This document shows positions 37,857 to 47,900 of a stretch of 64,000 nucleotides of DNA, one piece after another (the stretch's first letter is position 1; every line of letters starts with the position of its first letter). Source of the DNA: Halichondria panicea (lineage: Eukaryota > Porifera > Demospongiae > Suberitida > Halichondriidae); NCBI RefSeq assembly GCF_963675165.1, contig NC_087377.1:212501-276500 (forward strand). Direction: 5' to 3'. Below the pieces are notes generated by a model. The model saw only the letters and a list, made by a program, of their open reading frames with translations, was not told the DNA's origin and did no database searches. Both the position numbers and the translations under genes were made by a program.

Positions 37857-40436
37857 TCATGATTCAGAGTCAAGTCGTGGCTGTTTGTTCATGTCTACTA
37901 AATCTAATGGAGTTTTTCGTATGTACTTTCGTTTCTTTCGCTTAAATTGTGATGTCTCGTCTATTCTCGCTTCAGCTTTCAGAACCTCCCCCACTGGGTC
38001 ATGCAGATTACTGGAGAAGTAGTGTCTCTTGGCGTCATCATTATTTTTCTCCACCCCTAGAGAAAAAGGTGATTAAAATGTTATCTCTTTACACTCGAAC
38101 TCACCTTGTCCACTAAACATCTTGACATTTCCGTATTTTGAAATAAAGTAAGGGAAGTGAAAGACCAGTGTGTGCATATAGGGCGTAATATTCTTTTCCT
38201 GAAACCCTTGACACTTGTGCTTCAAGCTCAAGAAAAGCCTTATCCAGTCTTTCGCCTATCATGATAGATTATAGTAAATTAGATACAATGGTTCTCCCTA
38301 CTAGTAAACTAACACTATACCTTTTGCTCAACCACTTCACTGGGAGGTGGAGTCCAGCTAGAAACCATCTTATACAAAGAGAGAAATTCCTATAGAGCCA
38401 GACCATATAAATAATTATGTTTGTAAAATGCGAAGGGAAATTTAATTAGTACTCACTGTCCAAAGTTGGGCCATTTTAGCTTGAATTTCTTCCTTCAGTA
38501 GGTCAGCAAACCTCACTGGGAGACGTTCCAGAAACTTCTTGGTGTCGTTCCCCTGCAGTGATGTCCATTCGTAATGTCCAGAAGCTTTGCCATCTGGACC
38601 CCTTGCTTCCCATACCCTGAACGTGATACCACAGTCTTTAACGATCGTCTGTAGTGTTTGTAGGTGAGTGAGTATATGTGCGTTTCCTTGTCTGTCTTGT
38701 TTAGCAGATGCCACTATCTCTAGAATGAGATTTCTTGTTAAAACGTCAGCTATACGTAGGAGTAGGTGTAGCTCATCGGGTATTATATGGTCTGGCTCTA
38801 TGTTCAGTAGTGGTGTTGTAATTGATCCTAGTCGTACACTTGCTGGTTTACTGCTGGGAAGTGCGCCTTTTGCTTGTAGGGAACTCAATGTTCTTGCATT
38901 TGTTACGGTGTAGTCAGCCCTATCCTTTGACATATCCCACCTATAGCGGCAAATGGGGAAGCTAGGTTTAAGCATATAATAATTATAGATATACCTTTCA
39001 TCCTTCTTGATGGTACACCAGACACAAGCGTACATAGAGGTTGCTTTGTTGAGGCCCATACTCAGTAAAAGAAACTAATAATGCAATTTTTATAGTCAGT
39101 AATTAACTATACATTCTCACCTTGTAATCACTACCCAGGAAAAACTCAAGGCGGTACTCTGTTTCATCAACAGTGAGTAGTGGGTGTGAAATGATGTCGT
39201 TCAACTCCTTCAATACCTCAGATAGTCCTGAACTAATTGTTTCATACGACTCTTCGGCTTTTAGGCCAGCAAAAGTATGATTGCCTGTATGAATGTCAAT
39301 ATAAAAATATTTTCACCACTTTCTCGTTTAATATTTTTATTGTTAAGCTTACCCATGCCTGATAAAACATTGTCTTGAATTTCTGGAAATGCAAATGAGA
39401 GAAGTATGATATTGGATGATCTTGTGAATCTGGCTCCGTCACCACTGAGTTTTACTTTTACTGGTTGGGTGATAGCTTTCCCTGAATGAACCTAAAATAA
39501 TAATCCATAATAATAATGTATAATTTCTTCTTTACTTACGATCTTAGCTAGCTCTTCCTGGATTGCAGCTTTCGGTGGTCTATAAGCACCAGGATAAGGA
39601 CCTTCGAGATGTCGGATGTCGAGAGAGTTGTTAATTGAGAGGCGAGCATCCTTGATTCGGTACAGTGGTGGTAAATCAGATGCGACGCTCAATTCATGAT
39701 AAGCTTCGTCACTCACAGCAAACCTGTCAAGTACATAAAGAGCTTGCTGTACCCTCGCAGAATCGTTTGGTGAAAGAGCTGGCGTTTGATGTTGTGGCTT
39801 GTGAGATGGGCTAGATAAAAAATTGAATTTGATGGGAGATCCTGTCTGTTTGCGTAGCTCTAAAGATTCTGGCTGAAGACCGAATGATTCACAAAACCAA
39901 AGCGCTTGCTCTGCAGAGCTCTTACAGTGTGCTAGCTTTCGTTTTACCTGTCGTGGTGATACCTCGTGAACTTTTTTGCCTTTGTTGATGTGTGCTGTGG
40001 TAGGTCTACTTGTTTCGGGGATTGTTGTTGGCTGTGGAGATTCAGTGGATAGTTGCTGCTCAATTTCAGAATACGATTCTGCTTCTCCATCAAGCACGAA
40101 GAGGTTGTATTCTCCAGCAAGTACGGCATACCTCCTTCTTCCTTTTAGCCCCCGTATCCTTCTTGCTACCTTGCTAGCTTGTTCTGCAAGCCTTTTCTCC
40201 AGACGATCGCTTTGTGCTAGTTTAACTATTGTTACCATGCTATTAACTAAGCTAATGAATGTCTCTTCTGCCTTCTTGTTCATGTACCAATGATGCAGCA
40301 ACTCGATAGGAATAGAGAGAGAGAAGTTTGGCTGTACTTGTGGTTCTGTGTGGCTGAAGTCAGAGTACTTCTTTGCTGAATTTGAGATGGTGATGGACAG
40401 GCTCTCTGCTCTTCTGGACTGCTTGTTTACTGCCAT
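37857..40436 (-). CDS. Transposase-like DDE/RNase H-type protein, 727 aa, intact
   Basis: Eight exons (39540-40436, 39353-39491, 39121-39284, 38995-39074, 38457-38940, 38321-38389, 38105-38255, 37857-38056) with good GT-AG borders sum to 2184 nt, exactly 728 codons with no internal stop. Candidate catalytic residues are D317 in KLSGDGARF, D398 in FFLGSDYKFLLL, and E664 in SGQGVEKNNDDAKR. A CVWC pair (C417/C420) and ELHLLLRIADVL follow the second Asp, an order seen in several DDE superfamilies (for example RAG1/Transib and CMC types). The N-terminal 290 residues are basic and rich in S/T/P. It lies between 13-bp inverted repeats and is the natural mobility gene of the inner element. I recall similar unnamed proteins from other invertebrates but cannot name the superfamily without a search. 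Confidence 0.85.
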
Positions 40437-40650
40437 AGCTAGGAGGCCCGGGATAATGGAACAAAAGGTCCCTTGAGCTGTTATGTAACAAAATTAATTA
40501 GCCATGTCAATATGAGTGGGCGGGTGAATAGGCTGCGGTGTTATCACCCACTAAATTAACCACAGTACTCATTCAATAGCATGATAACACTTCTCAGATG
40601 CATTATGGCGGGTATTTTGCGACCTCTGGTTCTCTTAGACTTATTACAAA
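40437..40650. promoter_or_regulatory. Divergent intergenic region, transposase/kinase
   Basis: The 214 bp between the start codons of the minus-strand transposase-like gene and the plus-strand kinase must hold both promoters. It contains agtgggcgggtgaata and an AT-rich part. No TATA box was assigned with confidence. Confidence 0.4.
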
Positions 40651-41781
40651 ATGGCTGACCAGACATTCTCAAGATCCAAGCTCAAGAGGCTCAATCGAAA
40701 AGCTAGAGTTGACAAAATTGGCAAGCAGCTGTGTATGGAGAAGAAGAGCCTTGAATGTGCCGAGAAAAATGTTCAGAATTGGAAGAAGAAGGCAATAGAT
40801 TATAAACTGTAAGTTGCTGATTAACAGCCAGTAAATAATATTGTTCATACAGGGAACTCAACGTGTATCGAGCTAAGCAATTACGGACAGGAACTCTGGG
40901 AACATCCTGCAGTCACCAACGACCACTAAAGTTACTAACAGCAGCCATGAAGACGAGTGCAATCAGTCTACCCAAGGCAACTCCAAGAATGTGTACGAAT
41001 GCTGATATTATGCGAGGAGTTACTGTAGTTCCAGAGATAAGTGAGAAATGTTTAGCAGATGGGGGTGGTGATGTTCATATAGGAAATGGTCGGTTTGGAA
41101 CATGCTCTCGTATGATTTTTAAAGAGTGTTTTGACGTCTGTGTCAAAACATTTACTTCCGACTCCTCAATCGAATCGATTAGGCATGAAGCCAGTATATT
41201 ACTTACATTAAATTCCAGCCCTTATATACCACACTGTTTTGGTATTTGTTCCACCAGGAGAGCTTTAGTAATGTCTAATGTAAGCGTGAAGCAGCAACAA
41301 GTTTCATTATAATTATTCTGCCTTGTATTCGACTAACGAAATTAAATTAAGCCCTAAGACATGGATGCAAATACTGATCCAAATTTGTGATGGTCTATCA
41401 TACATGCACAAGCTGAGTATTCTTCACAATGATCTTAAAGTAGACAACGTAGTATTAGGGACTACTTTGTTAGAATGTATCCGGCCATGTATTGTGGATT
41501 TTGGAAAGGCATGTAAAGAAAAGCATGCTAAGAAGTACTGCCTGACCGAGGAACAGAAAGTTATTTACATAAAAGAACACACTCAAGTAGCTCCAGACCT
41601 CCGCGATGGGCTTGTTTTACAGAGCACACAGAGCGATATATACTCATTAGGTAGAATAATGAAGAAGATGAACTCCATTGTAATTAAGTCAACTGAACTT
41701 GCCCATGTAATTAAGGAATGTCTTTCTTATCATGCTCATGACCGTCCTAGCTTAGAAACCATTTCTCTTAATGTTGAATGA
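40651..41781 (+). CDS. Protein kinase carried by inner element, one frameshift
   Basis: Exon 1 (40651-40808) encodes a basic, coiled-coil-like N-terminus (MADQTFSRSKLKRLNRKARV) and splices to exon 2 (40853-41781). Kinase motifs in order: glycine loop IGNGRFGTC, VAIK-like VCVKTF, alpha-C RHEASIL, catalytic loop LHNDLKVDN (HND in place of HRD), DFG in CIVDFGKA, an APE-like APDLRDG, SDIYSLGRIM, and the final arginine in HDRPSLETI. A one-base deletion at about 41310 (ttataattattc) shifts the frame in the hinge between the lobes; every motif is otherwise present. It may be a real lesion or a sequence error. The small C-lobe and HND make it an unusual kinase. Substrate unknown. It starts 214 bp from the transposase-like gene, divergently. 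Confidence 0.8.
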
Positions 41782-42069
41782 CTATGTGACTAATTATGTC
41801 TTACATTCATTCGTTCATGTTTAAATCTGGTGCTAGCTTTAACTATGACATAGTCTATGTATAATTGTAGGCAAATCCGTGCTCTCTAATGGAAGGCTGA
41901 CAAGGTTAGCTGTAAGTCGGGATGCGTGTTGACCCAGCCATTTGTTTGAGAGTCATTAAAAGCATTATGGTAGAGAATTGGCCTGAAGCAGTTAGTTATG
42001 AGTCACATAGTGCGTATTGGCTGCTCAGGTTGGGCCATGCATGCATTAACAATTAACAATTAACAATGA

Positions 42070-42894
42070 TCAACAACGTTTTTTCACCAGATTTACACAT
42101 ACAATTTCAGATAGTAGTCTAGGTGACTCTAACATTTCACCATTGCTATTTCTATATGTTTTCGGTCCATACTTAATTCTAGGACATACTACAATAGGAA
42201 AATCTACTGTGCAGCCATTGCCATATCTATCATACAAAATATACCAACTACCTATAAAATATTCATCGTTAAAATCAGTTTGTTGAAGTTGGAGCTTTCC
42301 GCGGGTCATTTGGGTTCCTCGATCTTTAAATAGGTAACGAAATACATCTAGCCGGAAATCTATAGTTAAATTACAGGATTTTACAGTACCTAAATTTAAA
42401 CTACATTGAATGGACAGAACAAATCTTCTTGTTGCGTCGCTTATAAGCTCGGTATGTGGTGCTTGTGGTGTATTGTATGATCTGAAAGGGGGGAAATGTG
42501 CAGATATAATTATAGTAATACACAGTGCACTGCCATGCCATACTTAATAATCTTACTGGATAGTAGAGATAGTCACATCTTCCTTAGCGACCCATGAAGA
42601 CTGTTCCAATGAGTAACCAGCCCACTTTACCAAATACTCCGTTTTCCCCTAGAAATAGAATCAATCGTATAGGGCTATATATCATAAAATGTTACGTACC
42701 TTAGTTAGTCGATGATGAATTATCCTCTCAACAAGGAAGACCCCTTCTGGCAGACTGTCATCAGACTTACAGCTCAGAGTGGTTCTCACATCTCGTGCTT
42801 CCCGCATGCTAGATAAGTCCATGTCAGCCGAGCTTATATTATGGAGGTAGGAATAGTATCCTTTCTCAGGTCGTTGCCTCTTTGACGAGTCCAT
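42070..42894 (-). CDS. Chromodomain protein carried by inner element, 232 aa, intact
   Basis: Exons 42700-42894, 42557-42648 and 42070-42481 sum to 699 nt (233 codons), open throughout. Residues about 53-95 form a chromodomain split by the first intron: FLVERIIHHRLTK then GKTEYLVKWAGYSLEQSSWV. It keeps the YLVKWAGY..SSW core and aromatic positions that in HP1/Polycomb-type domains bind methylated lysine. The remaining 137 residues (ending IVCVNLVKKRC) match nothing I know. In LTR chromoviruses a chromodomain steers integration to marked chromatin; a similar role for this element is inference. It diverges from the MGNCC gene, with starts 164 bp apart. Confidence 0.88.
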
Positions 42895-43058
42895 AACAGG
42901 TCGATCTGCATGAACAGGTCTGCTGGAAGATTAATAATTAGTGACCATAAAGATTTTATCTCTATTCATTTGAACACTTTACTACCATTGATTGCATGCT
43001 ATTACTGTCATGTGAATCAGTAAATTACTATACAAAAAAGAACAGAGAAAGAATTGAG
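42895..43058. promoter_or_regulatory. Divergent intergenic region, chromodomain/MGNCC genes
   Basis: This 164-bp gap separates the start codons of the minus-strand chromodomain gene and the plus-strand MGNCC gene, repeating the layout of the other gene pair. No core promoter motif was assigned. Confidence 0.35.
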
Positions 43059-43436
43059 ATGGGAAATTGCTGCCACTTCCACCCGTACCCGTACTACATC
43101 GACTCCGACTTACGAGAGATCAGGCACCACAGGAACTCCTTTCCTATTGGGTCGCTAGTAAAGATGGGAACTGAGGGAAAACAATTTTATTTTACAACAG
43201 CAGATGATACTGGAACACATTATTTTCCGATGGGGTCTCAGAAAAAGGCCCAGAACTATTTAAAGAAAGTTGTGAGGCTCAGCCAAACATACGATGTCCA
43301 GGTGTCAGAAGTTTTAAATCCAGACTACACGTTGCTAGGATTTAGAGCCAAAAAAACAAAAGAAGAAAGCACAAAAGAAGCGGACAACAAAGAGCCAAGA
43401 AAGAAAGTTAAATTTAATTTAGTAAAAGTGTTGTAA
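43059..43436 (+). CDS. Small MGNCC-starting protein, 125 aa
   Basis: This single exon is open to a TAA at 43434-43436. The start at 43059 is preferred over an upstream in-frame ATG at 42996 because MGNCC is a classic N-terminal lipidation context: glycine myristoylation followed by cysteine palmitoylation. The middle has balanced composition (SFPIGSLVKMGTEGKQFYF, GTHYFPMGSQKKAQNYLKK) and the C-terminus is strongly basic (EPRKKVKFNLVKVL). No family is recognised. It is the rightmost gene of the inner element. If the lipid signal is real it would sit at membranes; with the basic tail, nuclear or nucleic-acid binding is the alternative. Confidence 0.65.
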   Translation: MGNCCHFHPYPYYIDSDLREIRHHRNSFPIGSLVKMGTEGKQFYFTTADDTGTHYFPMGSQKKAQNYLKKVVRLSQTYDVQVSEVLNPDYTLLGFRAKKTKEESTKEADNKEPRKKVKFNLVKVL

Positions 43437-43508
43437 CTAGAACAGGACTGAGAAGAATATGACTGAGAACTGACTACTATACTGTACTGTTCTATATAAT
43501 TATTTACT

Positions 43509-43640
43509 GTGGTAGATCTCTCTAGTCACTGTTACAGGCCGGTAAAAGTAATAACAAAATACTGAGCTGGCAGTACTGCATGCTCAGTATTTTGTTATTA
43601 CTTGTACCGGCCTGTAACAGTGACTAGAGAGATCTGCCAC
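43509..43640. repeat. 59-bp-arm inverted repeat (hairpin)
   Basis: The left arm 43509-43567 and right arm 43582-43640 are reverse complements with two mismatches, separated by 14 bases. Arms include gatctctctagtcactgtta and cggtaaaagtaataacaaaa. It lies between the last gene and the right terminus of the inner element, so it may be a nested foldback insertion or a structural part of the element end. Confidence 0.9.
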
Positions 43641-44856
43641 AGGATAGAATCTACCACAGAAGTCTACATGAGCTCAACCAACAGGTAAACAATAATATTA
43701 CTCACCAGCACCAGTGCAGTGAACGTAGCTAGTTCAGCGAAGATCTTGCGCACGCACTACAATAGTCTATAGTAGCATTTATTTCCGCAGTAGTTAAAAT
43801 GATTGAGTAATATTTGAATTTTCATATAAATAGAACAAATATTTAGACAGGATGCTAGAACAATAGTGTCCAAAATACAATGGCAATTGCTGGCAATGGT
43901 GCTGCCAGCACTTTGTACTCTTCTGTCCGTGGCTTTTTAGCAGGTGGTTCAGCTGCTTCATCACTTCTTGCAGGCAGCATTGCTAGAGGATAGTTGGCCA
44001 CAGCTTCGTCCTCAAAATCCCCCATGTTGTAATCCTCTATCAGATTATAGCTGGCACTCATTTGACGTATCGTACCACTCATGGAGCAATTTTCCTGTAG
44101 TTATAAAAGAACGTATATATTATGTCTCAAACTTAACACCACAGAATAAGGGTATTTCGTGGCCAAAAAATTGCCGCTTTGTTAAAGAATTGCACACTTG
44201 TGCAATGTATGAAATAGAAGCCCCTGTAGTGTGCTATGGTGGTTAGCAACAATTGTAGTTGAACGCCCACATTTACCACAATGCTCAGCTCAGTAGAATG
44301 GGGTAGAATGAGAATTGCAGTTGAATACAGTACAATGGGTACAATAGAGCACGGTATAGAATGGGTAGCATATTCTAGAATTGCAGTACAATGGGTTAAC
44401 TCTTTTAAGCACTCAACAATTAAAATTACCTGCTTATAACTATGGTACTAAAGTAAAATGTGTAAATGATTCTAACCTTTTCAAGAAGAGATTTGAGTGC
44501 CATCCTCAATCCACTCTGCGGCAACATATGCTTAAATTCCTCAAAGTCATTGGGTAGTTGAAGCAGTGCAATGCCATCAATTAGGTTTTCTGTAAGTGCA
44601 AACAGATAATAATGTACTATAAAAGCTAAGAATATACCTAAGAAGACACTATAATAATTATTAGTCTACGAGTTGTACCTTTGAATGCAGAAACTACTGT
44701 TTCAGGAAAGCAGTTTTCCCTCAAGAGTCTCCCCACATCAGTTACAGACAACTTTTCCATCTCTTTCAAGGTTCTTTCAAGGTTTCTAAGTAACAAGTCT
44801 AGAGAATATTGCTCTAGGCTATATCTAGTGCGCATGCGCTCTAGATAAAACTGCAT

Positions 44857-44923
44857 AAAATATCGAAATTGGCAAAGCAGTTAGCTCATCAGGTCTCTAT
44901 AGATATATCTCTCCGTATTAATT
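44857..44923. promoter_or_regulatory. Divergent promoter of outer element
   Basis: Only 67 bp separate the start codons of the SAM gene (minus) and the C2H2/transposase gene (plus), so the two must share a bidirectional promoter, or each uses sequence inside the other's 5' part. Confidence 0.4.
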
Positions 44924-47900
44924 ATGGCTGACAACTGTGTAGTGACCTGTTGCATGTGTCTTTTTCAGTGCTATTCCCACAAGTCTCTGCTAAAGCACAC
45001 TCTTGCTGTTCATCAAAATGATCCAAGATTTATGGTCAATTGTAGTGTATGTGGCAAGTCAGCAACAAAATGGGAGACTTTGAGGAAGCATTTACGAAAG
45101 CATGGTAAGTCAGCTAATGAGATCATACATAATAATAGATCTAGCATTAAAACTACTACTATTTAATACATCTATAGTTTTGAATATTACATCTATAGTT
45201 TTGAAGTACTTCAACCATTTTTTATAATTATATACAGATGTTCAGATCGACGCAAGTGATCCAATTACAAGTGACCCAGAATCTTGTACAACCACAAATG
45301 ATGACGTTGACGACGATTCACTACCATCGGTTACATCGGCTCATCCCAAGTTTGACCGGGCCATGTTTCTTCTTCGCAGCACTAGCAGTTTAGCACTTAA
45401 TTATTCAAGCATCAAACATCTATGCGAATCAACACAGACACTAATGGAGCAAACTGCAGGACAAATGCAGCAGAAAATGTTGTGTTGTCTTCAAGAAAAA
45501 GGCATCACTGTGGATGAGGTCGTGAAGAAGATTGTCACAGAATGTTGCAATGTTGATGAAATGTTTAGCGGTTTGTCTTCACGAGCGTTAAGAGAGAAAT
45601 ACTACAAACAGCATCTCAATTATGTGGTAATTAACGTATTATTTTGTTATCAGTACAATGTAGCATGAAGGTACATGCATTGTTTTATCATCTCATCATG
45701 TTAAATTACTGTATATGCATGCAATTACAAAATGTATGTTACTAGGAACCATCACCATCACTTCTCGACAAGAACTGGGACTGGGTGAATGACCACGGCA
45801 AGATGCATCTGAAGGAGGTTGAGGCTAAGGGGTACTACATTGATCTCTGGGAGAGCTTGAAGGTTTGTGCTATTTACCAACTCAATCACTGGTTTTATTT
45901 TTATAACTTAATTGTCAGAGTTTGCTATCAAATCCTGCTGTTAGAGAAGAGATCATTGGAAAAAGTTATGTCAGTACAGATGGTAGCATGCGCGATATCT
46001 GTGATGGGGACTTTGTTAAGAAACATCCAGTCTTTCGAGCACATCCAGATGGTTTACAGTTTTTACTGTATCATGATGACATTGAAGTTTGTAATCCTCT
46101 CGGAACCAGTGCTGGAGTTCACAAGTTTGGTGAGAATTGCATTACATGTTGGTTTATACCTTTTTATAATGACATGTAGGTGTGTTTTACTATATATATA
46201 CATTGGGAAACATAAGACCAGTGTTTCGATCATCGCTCCAAGCTATTCAACTACTTGGAGTGGCTAAGTCATCGGACATGAATCAGAGTGCACGTGATAT
46301 CCTCCTCAGAAACTTTGTTCAATGCATGAAATTGCTTTCAACAGTAAGTGTTGCTGGTAGTTTTCTTTTTTTTAACATTACTGTGACGTACCTATGATAA
46401 TGGATATCTCGTGTGTATACATTTCAAATATGCTATTGCAGGATGAAGGATACAGGTTAGAGCTAGACTCAGGTGTGGTAGTACTTCATGGAGCTGTCGT
46501 CTGTCTCTGTGGTGACATACCTGCTAGTAATTTTCTTGGAGGGTTTAAAAAAGGTGTTGGGTTTGCGCTACGGAAATGCAGGCAGTGTCTTTGTTCGAAG
46601 GAAGATTTAAAACATAATGTGAGTTAAAAAACCACTGGTGCTAATTGTATTAATTTTTAACTACTTATAGTTTCATGTTGGTGCGTATACCCTGAGAGAC
46701 TCTCATAGTCACAACCATTACTGTCAGCTAGTGGAAAGTGATGTGAATGGATGTTTGGGGTACTCAACTACGTATGGAGTGAATAATGCGAGCATTCTTC
46801 TGGACATTCCATTCTTTGATGTCACCAAATGTCTTCCGTACGACATAATGCACACAATATTTGAAGGTAAAAATTCATTCAATAGCACACAAATATAATT
46901 ATTATTGCTTCTGTTCATTAGGTGTTGCTCCACGTCTCCTCAAAGAGCTTCTTGTTACTTTTATCAATATCAAGAAGTACTTCACCTTGTCAGAGCTCAA
47001 CCAGTCTCTTGCATCCCACCATTACGGATATTCAGAGCTTGACACCAAACCAAACACAATTACTGGGTCGACAATGGAGTATCATATCAAACAGAAAGGT
47101 GAATGTTCATATCATTTTCCCCACTTTTGTACAATGCTTACTTTCATAATTAAAAAGCACATAAATCATCATTACACGCAGCTTCTCAGATGAAAGCACT
47201 GATCCGATTATTCCCGTTTATCATGGGGGGCTTTGTTCCAGAGGGCGATGAACACACTGGGGTCTTCTCCTAACTCTGTGGGATATCTGCACAATGGTGA
47301 CCGCATTTGTGGTTACAGAGGCAGATGCTTCTGATCTGGCATGGAAAGTAGAGTTGTTGCTAGAAACATATGTGCAACTCTATCCAAACTCGCCCTATGT
47401 TCCAAAGATGCATTATCTTCTGCATCTACCTGACGAACTATTAAGGTATTCTAAAATGTCTAAATTAATGCATAAAGTATATACTTTATTTCATTAGATT
47501 TGGTCCACCACGAAACACATGGTGTATGCGGTTTGAATCCAAGAATAAGGAGTTAAAAGGTTTCACCTCAAACTGCTTTAAGAATGTCCCATACAGTGTG
47601 AGTGTCCGACACCAGCAGAGGTATTGTCACCTTCTAGCAGTGCGTCCTGGACAAGAGATGTCAAATTTCTTGTACAAAGGAGATGAAGTATCCTCAGGTA
47701 AATTTCTATTGCTGTTTGTAAATACAGAATAATTATTACTTTGGAGCTAACTTTTCCTAGGAAAATCTGTCATTTTGGACAATGATCTGGTAGCACCGGT
47801 TACACAACTGTGTGGATTGGACCACCCTCAGCTGCCACTTGTTGCTTATCGGTTAGTTTCGTTAACTTTCACAACAAGCTTGTACCAGTGTATACATTTT

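Larger units (their letters stand above)
37174..43898. mobile_element. 6.7-kb four-gene transposon (inner element)
   Basis: The ends are perfect 13-bp inverted repeats, CATTGCCAGCAAT at 37174 and its complement ending at 43898. A second shared word, TGGACAC, lies 3-13 bases further in. The element splits a SAM-gene codon, and its removal restores that reading frame exactly, with no target duplication, or at most one G. It carries four genes in two divergent pairs: transposase-like (minus) with kinase (plus), and chromodomain (minus) with MGNCC protein (plus). Left (37187-37856) and right (43437-43885) margins are non-coding. The ITR word recurs internally as attgccagcaaaa near 37530. Three of four genes are intact, so it is younger than the damaged outer element. 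Confidence 0.88.
35648..44856 (-). pseudogene. SAM-domain protein of outer element, split by insertion
   Basis: Minus-strand exons: 44679-44856, 44477-44589, 43899-44094 joined to 36887-37173 (one exon split by the inner element), 36450-36783, 36143-36358 and 35648-35975. Exons 1-2 form a SAM domain (VTDVGRLLRENCFPETVVSA then ENLIDGIALLQLP..LRMALKSLLEK). A basic RNRRRRS stretch follows, and the C-terminal part has PEPRLAIFADKS and AFYVSYPKPSP. It resembles multi-copy SAMD3-like proteins of unknown function (from memory of that family, not searched). Removing 37174-43898 rejoins the frame as VLAAP-TKTLPTPCPL, in phase and tandem with an identical 15-residue repeat. Three probable frame breaks remain: near 36475, near 36235, and at the last junction. 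The gene is dead even without the insertion. Confidence 0.75.

Noticed and set aside
41281..41310. A micro-intron explaining the kinase frame change
   Set aside because: The only GT..AG pair that restores the frame would be 22 bases, too short for splicing; a one-base deletion is simpler.
37174..43898. Helitron or retroelement origin of the inner element
   Set aside because: It has perfect inverted termini, lacks Rep/helicase or reverse transcriptase motifs, and its flanks are not A and T.
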